Source of the DNA: Candidatus Limivicinus faecipullorum | GTDB taxonomy: Bacteria > Bacillota > Clostridia > Oscillospirales > Oscillospiraceae | Reading direction: 5' to 3' | Assembly (NCBI GenBank): GCA_018711755.1 | Contig: DVHY01000175.1 | Location: forward strand, 1-27,224 | DNA: 27,224 nt | Position numbers and translations under genes: made by a program | The notes under the pieces: model-generated | What the model was told of the DNA's origin: nothing | The model's input: the letters and a program-made list of their open reading frames with translations, nothing else | Database searches by the model: none | Shown: positions 1-8,400 of the stretch, piece after piece | Layout of the letters: every line of letters begins with the position of its first letter | How positions within the stretch are numbered: the first letter of the stretch is position 1

Positions 1-221
1 ATCTCCACTGATACCTTTTTGCCCTTTCTCTGGGCAACGGCCCGCATAAGTATACGGATCTGCTTAACGATCCTGCCCTGCCGGCCAATGACCTTGCCCA
101 TATCGCCGTCGGCTACCCGGACCTCAAAGACGGTCTCTCCGTCGGCTTTGCGCTCGGTCACAGAGACCTCAGCGGGATTGTCCACGAGGCTCTGCACAAT
201 ATAGGTCAAAAGTTCTTTCAT
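1..221 (-). CDS. khpA: KH-domain RNA-binding protein KhpA (YlqC family), 3' end cut by window edge
   Basis: The reverse strand from 221 to 1 reads as one open frame of 73 full codons starting MKELLTYIVQSLVDNP and continuing through VADGDMGKVIGRQGRIVKQI. The IGRQGRI stretch is the GxxG nucleic-acid-binding loop of a single KH domain. KhpA proteins are about 75-80 residues long, so only the last few residues should be missing. In Firmicutes KhpA binds RNA, with KhpB where that partner is present, and affects cell-envelope and division functions; that is family knowledge. An AAGGAG ribosome binding site lies about 12 bases upstream of the ATG. The gene is last visible in the ylxM-ffh-rpsP-khpA operon, 18 bases after rpsP, which is the usual Firmicutes order (rimM and trmD normally follow). 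Confidence 0.92.
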   Translation of the reverse strand, partial: MKELLTYIVQSLVDNPAEVSVTERKADGETVFEVRVADGDMGKVIGRQGRIVKQIRILMRAVAQRKGKKVSVE

Positions 222-239
222 GCCGGTAGAAACTCCTTA

Positions 240-476
240 TTAGGCCTCGACCTTTTTCAGCAGGCCGCGGACTGTGTCGGTGGGCTGTGCGCCGTTAGAG
301 ATCCAGTACTTGGCGCGCTCCATGTTGACCTTGATCTTCTCGCCCTCGGCCATGGGATCGTAAGTGCCCAGCTCCTCAATGAAGCGGCCGTCCCTGGGGC
401 TGCGGGAATCAGCAACAACTATGCGGTAGTAAGGTGCCTTCTTGGCGCCCATTCTGCGAAGCCTGATTTTGACCAT
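240..476 (-). CDS. rpsP: 30S ribosomal protein S16
   Basis: This 78-residue protein begins MVKIRLRRMGAKKAPYYRIV and contains DSRSPRDGRFIEELGTYDP, the diagnostic N-terminal core of bacterial S16, a protein of the 30S body needed in early 16S assembly. Its length is normal for the family. The frame can be extended nine codons upstream to 503, but the ATG at 476 is the better start because GGAGGTG lies directly upstream at about 485-491 and because S16 proteins start with MVKIRL. It lies between ffh and khpA in the conserved Firmicutes operon. A 63-base gap with a stem-loop separates it from ffh, so its expression may be tuned apart from ffh. Confidence 0.97.
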   Translation of the reverse strand: MVKIRLRRMGAKKAPYYRIVVADSRSPRDGRFIEELGTYDPMAEGEKIKVNMERAKYWISNGAQPTDTVRGLLKKVEA

Positions 477-512
477 CGTATATTCACCTCCATGTATATT
501 CATTCATATATT

Positions 513-532
513 ACAAACACCTGGGTGTCTGT
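513..532 (-). promoter_or_regulatory. Stem-loop in the ffh-rpsP intergenic spacer
   Basis: The minus-strand transcript of this segment can form an 8-bp stem (ACAGACAC with GTGTTTGT, one G-U pair) closed by a CCAG loop. No T-tract follows, so it is not a standard terminator. An mRNA processing or stability element between ffh and rpsP is the simplest reading. Only the pairing is seen; the role is inferred. Confidence 0.35.
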
Positions 533-539
533 AAGCTGA

Positions 540-1907
540 TTAAAAGGGGAAGCCGCCCCCCATACCGGGGAAACCGCCGCCCATGCGGCCCATCTTCTTC
601 TGCAGCTTCCTGGCGTTTTTGCCGGTGAACTGCTTGGTCATCTGCTTCATGGCCTCATATTGCTTGAGCAGCCGGTTCACGTCCACAACCGAGGTGCCGC
701 TGCCGGCGGCGATGCGCTTTTTCCGGCTGCTGTTGAGGATAGAGGGATTGTCCCTCTCCGCCTGGGTCATGGACAGGATGATGGCCTCCTGACGGCTCAG
801 GAGCTTTTCGTCCAGCTTGGCCCCCTGGAGGGCCTTGGCGTCCATGCCCGGGAGCATACCCAGCACGTCCTTAAGGTCGCCCATGCTGCGCAGCTGGGCC
901 ATCTGGTCCAGGTAGTCAGCCAGGCTGAAGCGGTTGCTGCGCAGGCGTTCCGCCGCCTCCAGGGCCTTCTTCTCATCGAAGCTCTTTTCCGCTTTCTCGA
1001 TGAGGGTGAGCACATCCCCCATGCCCAGGATACGGGAGGCCATGCGGTCCGGGTGGAAGGGCTCTATCATATCCAGCTTTTCGCCGGTGCCTATGAACTT
1101 GATGGGTTTGCCGGTGGTCTGGCGGATGGACAGGGCCGCGCCGCCCCTGGCGTCGCCGTCCAGCTTGGACAGCAGCACGCCGGTGATGCCCAGGGCCTCG
1201 TCAAAGGCCGTGGCTGCGTTCACCGCATCCTGGCCGGTCATGGCGTCCACCACCAGCATTATCTCCGCCGGCTCCACGGCGGCCTTGATGTTTTTGAGCT
1301 CCTCCATGAGCTGTTCATCTATGTGCAGCCGTCCGGCGGTGTCCAGGAACACCAGGTCGTTGCCGTGCTTTTTGGCGTGCTCTATGGCGGCCTTGGCGAT
1401 ATCCACCGGGTCTGCCTGGCCCATCTGGAACACGGGGATGTCCAGCTGAGCGCCTACGGTCTCCAGCTGCTTTATGGCGGCGGGGCGGTAGATGTCGCAG
1501 GCGGCCAGCAGGGGGCGTTTGCCCTGCCTGCGCATGTAGCCTGCCAGCTTTGCCCCGTTGGTGGTCTTGCCGGCGCCCTGGAGGCCCACCAGCATCACCA
1601 CGCTGGGGGACTTGGAGCCGATGTTTATTTTCTGGTTCTCCCCGCCCATAAGGGCGCAGAGCTCCTCGTTGACTATCTTGATGACCATCTGGGCCGGGGA
1701 CAGGGCCTCCAGCACATCGGAGCCGCAGGCTCTCTCTGTGACGGTCTTGGTGAAGCTCTTGACCACCTTGTAGCTCACGTCCGCCTCCAGCAGGGCCATG
1801 CGCACTTCCCGCATGGTCTCCTTCACGTCGGCGGCGGAGAGCCTGCCCTTGCCTCTGAGCTTTTTGAAGGCGGAGTTCAGTTTTTCGGATAAGCTTTCAA
1901 ATGCCAT
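540..1907 (-). CDS. ffh: Signal recognition particle protein Ffh (SRP54 GTPase)
   Basis: This 455-residue protein has the N-domain helices at the start (MAFESLSEKLNSAFKKLRGKG), the G-domain P-loop GLQGAGKTT at about residues 108-116, the DTAGRLHIDEQLMEEL and LLSKLDGDARGGAALS GTPase motifs, and a Met-rich C-terminal M domain (QYEAMKQMTKQF, KKMGRMGGGFPGMGG). Ffh binds 4.5S/scRNA and signal sequences and delivers ribosomes to FtsY at the membrane. The length is close to the usual 440-455. The ATG follows AGAGG and lies 3 bases after the ylxM stop, so the two genes are probably translationally coupled. The Gly/Met/Phe-rich tail is typical of the family. Confidence 0.98.
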   Translation of the reverse strand: MAFESLSEKLNSAFKKLRGKGRLSAADVKETMREVRMALLEADVSYKVVKSFTKTVTERACGSDVLEALSPAQMVIKIVNEELCALMGGENQKINIGSKSPSVVMLVGLQGAGKTTNGAKLAGYMRRQGKRPLLAACDIYRPAAIKQLETVGAQLDIPVFQMGQADPVDIAKAAIEHAKKHGNDLVFLDTAGRLHIDEQLMEELKNIKAAVEPAEIMLVVDAMTGQDAVNAATAFDEALGITGVLLSKLDGDARGGAALSIRQTTGKPIKFIGTGEKLDMIEPFHPDRMASRILGMGDVLTLIEKAEKSFDEKKALEAAERLRSNRFSLADYLDQMAQLRSMGDLKDVLGMLPGMDAKALQGAKLDEKLLSRQEAIILSMTQAERDNPSILNSSRKKRIAAGSGTSVVDVNRLLKQYEAMKQMTKQFTGKNARKLQKKMGRMGGGFPGMGGGFPF

Positions 1908-1910
1908 ATT

Positions 1911-2267
1911 CTAACCTCTGGCGATGACTGCGGCGATATCCTCCGCCGCTTTCAGGGCTTTGTCTCTGGCCTCTCCCTGGCTCATGGCGGCCAGAGCCTT
2001 TATCTGCTCCCGGATTTTTTCCAGGGCGCTGCGGTTTTCCTCGAAGCGGCGGAGGAGCCCGGTCTTTTCCTCTATATCAGCCAGGGCGCTCTCCCCGCGG
2101 CGTATATTGTCCCAGACACCCTGCCGGGATATGCCGCACTGTTCGGCTATCTCCGCCAGGGACAGGTCCTCATTATAATGCAGGTCCATGCACAGCCGCT
2201 GCTTCTCGGTCAAAAGCTCGCCGTAGAAATCCAGCAGCATAGTCTGTCTCAGTCTGCCGTCGCTCAC
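1911..2267 (-). CDS. ylxM: YlxM/p13-like HTH protein of the SRP operon
   Basis: This 118-residue protein has a helix-turn-helix at about residues 35-57 (LSLAEIAEQCGISRQGVWDNIRR), preceded by LLDFYGELLTEKQRLCMDLHYNEDLS, the hallmark of the UPF0122/YlxM family. YlxM resembles sigma-70 region 4 and is thought to modulate SRP, always next to ffh or ftsY. I chose the GTG at 2267 because AGGAGG ends 7 bases upstream. A TTG-initiated frame from 2285 would contain that ribosome binding site inside its own coding sequence. It is the first gene of the operon, with a leader of about 29 bases after the predicted transcription start. Confidence 0.9.
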   Translation of the reverse strand: MSDGRLRQTMLLDFYGELLTEKQRLCMDLHYNEDLSLAEIAEQCGISRQGVWDNIRRGESALADIEEKTGLLRRFEENRSALEKIREQIKALAAMSQGEARDKALKAAEDIAAVIARG

Positions 2268-2302
2268 GGTCAGGCCTCCTGTCAAGTATTTACCGTTGAC
2301 AG

Positions 2303-2331
2303 AGTATACTACTTATCTTTTACCCTGTCAA
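2303..2331 (-). promoter_or_regulatory. Sigma-A promoter of the ylxM-ffh-rpsP-khpA operon
   Basis: On the minus strand TTGACA (2331-2326) and TATACT (2308-2303) are separated by exactly 17 bases, a near-perfect sigma-A promoter. The -35 box lies within CTGTCAA, which is mirrored by TTGACAG at 2296-2302 just past the -10 box, so the promoter is flanked by a 7-bp inverted repeat. The predicted start is near 2296. Confidence 0.85.
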
Positions 2332-2466
2332 GGATTTTTTCTTTACAGCCCGGATTTTTTCCTTATGGCCTCTTTTACGGCTGCTTGCGCAAAGGAATAA
2401 TCAGGCATTTTCTGGGGAAACTGCCAAGGTGAGGAACAAGAAAATTTTCCCGGATAGGAGACAGCC

Positions 2467-5400
2467 ATGGATAACATAGATTCCTGTCTTTATATTGAGG
2501 AAGAGCGGCTGCACAATTACGCCGCCTCCGCCGCAAAGCTGCTGCTGCCCCAGGACAACTGTCCCGGGACCGAGGCCGCCGCTCTGCTGCGCCGCAGCTT
2601 TGGGGAGATACGCCGCTGTCACCAGGCGGTTGAGCGCCGCTATGGCTCGCTGGCGGCGCCTCCCTCCGCCTGCCAGTGGCTGCTGGATAACTGGTACATG
2701 GTCCAGCGGGAATATGCCGGTTCCGTTCAGGAGCTGAAGAAGGCCCGCCGGCTGCGCTGCTGTTCCCAGGGGATAGTGGTAATGGAGCTGTGCCGGGAGC
2801 TGGTGCGCTCGGGTCTGGGCAAGGTGACGGAGGAGCGCTGCGGTATATTCCTCTCCGGCTTTCAGTCGGTGACGGTGCTGCAGCGCCGGGAGCTGGAGCT
2901 GTTCCCCACGGCTCTGCGCTGCGCCATCATTGACTCCATAGCCCAGGTGTGCCGGAAAATGCAGTATGCATCGGACACCACCTCCCACGCCCAGGCGCTC
3001 TCCGCTCTTTTCACTTCCCTGCGCCTGTTCTCTGTGCTGGATCTGGAAAAGCTGCTGGCCCGGGCGGACGTGAGCGGGGGCATACTCTCCGCCGACCCCA
3101 GCGGGGACTATGAGCGCATGGACGCCGCCACCCGCCGGGAATACATGCTGCGTCTGGAAAAGCTGGCAAGGCGCGCCGGGCTGGAGGAGCAGGTGCTGGC
3201 CCGCAGTCTCATAAAGAGGGCCCGGCAGGAGGGGCGGCATATAGGCTTCTACCTTTTTAAAAAGCCCTCTCCCCTGTGGTCCGGGCTGTATATCGGACTG
3301 AACCTCCTTCTGCCCCTGACCGTAAGCCTGCTGATAGGCTTCTGGCTGGACAGTCTTGCCGCCGCCCTGCTGCTCCTGTTCCCGGTGTGGGAGCTGATAA
3401 AGAGCTTCATGGACTTTCTGCTTCTGCACCTGGTATCTCCCAGGCCCCTGCCCCGGATAGACACCAGCCGGGGCCTGCCGCCGGAGGGCAAGAGCCTCTG
3501 CGTGGTGTCCACCATTTTGGGGCCGGGGCAGGTCCAGCGGCTGGAGCAGCTGCGCCTGGCCTGCCGCAGTGAGGGAGAGCGGCTCCAGTTCGGCCTGCTG
3601 GCAGACCTGCCCGCCTCCAAAAGCCCCAGTCTCAAGGACGACGAGCAGCTGCTGCGCCGGACCAGGCGGGAGATACGCCAGCTGAACCGGAAATACGGGG
3701 GCGGTTTTTATCTCTTCACCCGGCAGCGCAGCTTTGACGGGGAACAGTACAACGGCCGGGAGAGGAAGCGGGGCGCGCTGCTGGAGCTGGCCAGGCTTCT
3801 GTGCGGCCGGCCCTCCGCCCTGGAAGTGACCGGGGACGGGCAGGCCCTCTCCGGCACCAGATATATAGTCACCCTGGACAGCGACACCCAGGTGTATCCC
3901 GGCTCCGTGGGCCAGCTCATCGGGGCCGCCGTCCATCCTCTGAACCGAGCGGTCATAGACCCCAAGCGCCATGTGGTGACCCGGGGCTACGGCCTCATCC
4001 ATCCACGGATGGCCACCGGCCTTGAAAGCGCCAACGCCACGGACTTCGCCCTGATCTTTGCCGGGGCCGGGGGCAGCGACCCTTACGGGGTGTTGTGCGG
4101 GGAGCTGTATATGGACGCCTTTGACAACGGCGGCTTTGCCGGCAAGGGCGTCATAGACGCCGCCGCTCTGCTGGAGTGTACCGGCAGCCGCTTTCCCTCC
4201 GGGCGCATCCTGTCCCACGACGCCCTGGAAGGGGCCTATCTCCACGGGGCCTATATGGGCGACGTGGAGTTTTCCGACAATTTCCCCACCAAGCCCCTGG
4301 CCTATTATAAGCGTCTCCACCGCTGGATAAGAGGAGACTGGCAGAACGCCCCCTGGATATTCAAAAGGGAGCTGAGGGCCATGGACCGCTTCCGGCTTTT
4401 CGATTCCCTGCGCCGCAGCCTCTTTGCCCCCATGACCTTTCTGGCCATACTCTCCGGCTTCATGCTGCCGGGCAGCTGGTTGGCCCTGTCCGCCGGGGCG
4501 GCGCTGTTGGCCCTGCTGAGCAATCTTCTCCTCTCCTTTGCCCAGGTCGGCCTCTCCCGGCGGGAGAAGGTCCGTCTCAAGCGCCATACCCGGCTGCTCA
4601 CCGGCATAGGCGGCTCCATTGTCCAGACCTTCATCAGGCTCTGGCTTTTGCCCTATGAGGCCTGGGTCTGCTTTACCGCCATAGTCACGGCTTTGTGGCG
4701 CATGCTCATAAGCCGAAAGCGGCTGCTCCAGTGGCAGACGGCGGCCCAGAGTGAAGGGGGCAGCCATGACTTTGCCCAGCATATAAGGAAGATGTGGTTC
4801 CCTCTGGCCCTGGGCCTGCTGCTCATGGCCTTTTCCCCTGCCATCATCGGCAAGGCCTCCGGCTTCATGTGGCTTTTGAGCCCGGCGGCGGCCGCCGCCC
4901 TTGCGCTCCCCGCCTACAAGGAGCAGGGCCTTAGGAGCGCGGACCGGGACTATCTTGTCAAGGCCGCCGGGGAAAACCTCAGATATCTTCTGGACTTTTC
5001 CCGGGAGGAGGACAATTTCCTGCCCCCGGACAATTTTCAGGAGCAGCCCCCGGTGGGCACGGCCCACCGCAGTTCCCCCACCAATATTGGCCTGGCTCTG
5101 GCGGCGGTGGAGTGCGCCGCCAGGATGGGCCTGACGGATACGGAGCAGGCGGCGGAGTATGTCTCCCGCATGGTGGACACCCTGGAGCGGATGCCCCGCT
5201 TCCAGGGCCATTTCTACAACTGGTACGACACCCGCAGCCTGCGCCCTCTCAAACCCGAATATATCTCCACCGTGGACTCCGGCAATCTCTGCGCCGGGCT
5301 GCTCTGCGTATCCCAGGCTCTGGAAGGCCAGGGCCGCTGGGAGCTGAAAGAGCGCGTGGACGCTCTCATGGCCGCCATGGACTTCTCCTTCCTCTACGAC

Positions 5401-8400
5401 GGCGGCCGGGGGCTATTTTATATCTGCTACGACGCCGAGAACCGCCGGGAGGCCGGAGGCTGGTACGACCTTATGGCCAGCGAGGCCATGCTCACCAGCT
5501 ATCTGGCCGTAGCCAGGGGCGACGTGCCCGTAAAGCACTGGCGGCGGCTGAGCCGGGCCCAGCTGCAGAAGGACGGCTACCGGGGCCTTGCCAGCTGGAC
5601 GGGCACCATGTTTGAATACCTCATGCCGGAGCTGTTTCTGCCGGTGTACCGCAGCAGCCTGCTGTATGAGAGCAGCCGCTTCTGCCTCTACGCCCAGCGG
5701 CGGCGGAGCCTGCCCGGCCGCCCCTGGGGCATATCCGAGAGCGCCTTTTACTCTCTGGACTCCTCCCTCAGCTACCGCTACAAGGCCCACGGCTGTCCGG
5801 CCCTGGCCTTGAAGCGGGGCCAGGAGGCGGATCTGGTCGTCTCCCCCTACAGCAGCTTTCTGGCCCTGGCCGTAGAGCCGGAGGCGGCGGTGAAGAACCT
5901 GCGCCGTCTGGAGAGCTGGGGAGCCCGGGGCCGCTACGGCTTCATGGAGGCCCTGGACTTCACCCCCTCCCGCTGCCGGGGCAAGGTGGAAAAGGTGAGC
6001 TGCTACATGGCCCATCATGTGAGCATGAGCATCATTGCCGCCGCCAACGCCGTGTGCTCCGGCTATGCCCAGAAGCTCTTCATGTCCGACAGCTCCATGG
6101 CCGCCTATGCCCTGCTGCTCCAGGAGCGGCTGCCGGCGGAGGCGGTGGTGATACGCCGCTCCATGGCGGAGGTGCCGGAAAAGCCCCGGCGAAATATAAG
6201 CCAGCGCTGGCAGCTGCGTGGCGGGGCCGAGGACTTGCAGCTCAGAGCCTGCCTGCTCTCCAACGGAGCGTACAACATCATGGCCGCAAACCACGGCCAG
6301 AGCTCCGCCTCTCTGGGGGATATCTGCATTTACCATTCCGATCCCTCCGGCGGCGGGGTGAGCCTCAGCCTGGACGGGCAGGCTCTTTTCCCCACAGAAA
6401 AGCCGTCCATGTGGGAGCTCAGCGAGGACCAGTGCCGCTGCGGCTGCAATATTGAGGGTCTCAGCGCCGTTATGAGCCTGTCCGCCGCCTCGGGAGATAC
6501 CGGAGAGCTCAGGAGCGTAGAGCTTCTGAGCAGCGTGCAGCGCCGGGCCAGTCTGGAGCTGAGCTTTGAGCCGGTGCTGGCCGAGCTGAGGCATTGGGAG
6601 GACCATCCGGCCTATTGGCGTCTGGGCCTCACCGCCCGGCAGGAAGGCCAGGCTCTGCTGCTGCAGCGTCTGAGCAAGGGCAGCGGCAAAGAGCTCTGGC
6701 TCTGCCTCATGTGCAGCGAGAATGTGGAGTATCAGGCGGATGAAAGGGGCGGACTGGGCTCTCTGTCCCGGCCCTTTGTAAAAGCCCGGGTCCGGCTGTC
6801 TCTGGAGCCGGGGAAGAGCTGCCGGCTGCTTTTTGCCCTGTGCGTCGGCGTGTCACGGCAGGAGGCTTTGGCCGCCGCCCAGCGCATCCTGTACGGGGAG
6901 AAGCTCCTCCAGGCCTCTATGGCCGGGGCCGCCGCCGTGCATCTGGGCATGAGCCCGGAGGAGCTGGGGGCCGCCATGGACATGGTCCTGCCCCTGTGGC
7001 AGAACAGGCTGTACAGGGCCGCCCCCCGGCGGGAGCTGTGGCGCTACGGGGTCTCCGGGGACCTGCCCATCATCTGCTGTGAGGGGGACAGCCCCGACAG
7101 TGAAAAACTGCTGCGCCGCTTCTGTCTTCTGAAAAGCTGCGGCTTGAACGCAGACCTGATATATCTCTCGGACCAGCAGGGGGAATACCAGCAGCCCCTG
7201 CTGGGACGTGTGCTCTCCGTACTCTCCCCGGTGGGCCTGGAGGCCCTTGTGGGCAGTCCGGGGGGCGTACACCTGCTGCCCGGCTCCGCCCGCTCCCTGG
7301 TGGAGAGCCGCTGCGCCGTGATGTTCGGGGAGAGGCGCCGGCTGCCCCGGCCCCTGTCCGTTCCCAGCCTCGGCGCAGCCAGGTCCGCCTTCTGCCTGCC
7401 CAAGTACAGCTGGACGGAACAGGGCTTTGAATTCCAGGTGGACGGCAGTCTGCCCCCGACGGCCTGGCAGCACATGCTCACCAACGGCTCTCTGTCCTAT
7501 ATCGCCTCCGACAGCGGCATAGGCAACATGTGGCTGGAAAATGCCCGGGAGATGCGGGTGGACCGCCCTGCCGGCAAGCTCTCGGCGGTGGCGGGCTCCG
7601 AGTTCGTCTGTCTTGAATACAAGGGCCGGCCGGTGAGTCTTTTCGCCGCCAACGACTCCTTCCCCTGCCGGGTGTCCTACGCCCCCGGCTATGGGGTCTG
7701 GGAGAAGCGGCTGGGCCAGCAAAAGATAAGGACGACTGTTTTCATACCCCAGGGCATAGATGCCCGCATCCTCCTTATAGAGGGTGCGGAGGGCCTGCGC
7801 CTCCGCTGGGGCATGGAGCTGTGCCTGGGCTCCGGGGACCCCTCCGGCGTCAGGGGCAGTGTGAAAGAGGGCCTCGCCCGATTTGAAAACCCTGAGGCGT
7901 ATTTCCCCGACAGGGAATTTCTGGCGGCCTTTTCCGGCAGGGCGGATATCTCCGTGGAGCACTGTCCGGCGGCCCTGAGCCTCAGCGGGACATGCGGCGG
8001 CAAAAGCCTGCTGGTCTGCGGCTTCTGCGGCGAGGAAAAGCTGAGGGAGCTGCTCTCCCCCGCTGCGGCCCTCCCTCTGCTCGCCCGGGTCTGCGCCCGC
8101 TGGGAGGACCTGCTGGGCCGCTTTTCCCTCCGCTCCTCTTCCTCTCCCCTTGACAGGTATATGAGCCGCTGGGCGGTGTATCAATGCGTGGCCTGCCGCC
8201 TGGAGGGGCGGGGCAGTCTGTATCAGAGCGGCGGAGCTCTGGGCTTCAGGGACCAGCTGCAGGACAGCGTCAATCTTTTGCTCATCGACCCGGCCTATGC
8301 CCGGGAGCAGATACTTCTCTGCTGCCGCCACCAGTATCTGGAGGGAGACGTGATGCACTGGTGGCACCCCCATCCCCAGGGGGACAAGGGGGTGCGCAGC

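Noticed and set aside
660..1892. 410-codon plus-strand frame opposite ffh
   Set aside because: It is a shadow of ffh, whose GTPase and M-domain motifs are unambiguous.
2343..2371. TTTACA-17-ATGGCC as a promoter for the glucan synthase gene
   Set aside because: The -10 match is too poor; the true promoter is not evident from sequence.
2401..5211. 936-codon open frame on the minus strand opposite the glucan synthase gene
   Set aside because: Its Gly/Gln/Ala/Pro-rich composition has no recognisable motif and it mirrors the codon bias of the plus gene; GC-rich genes often leave an antisense frame open.
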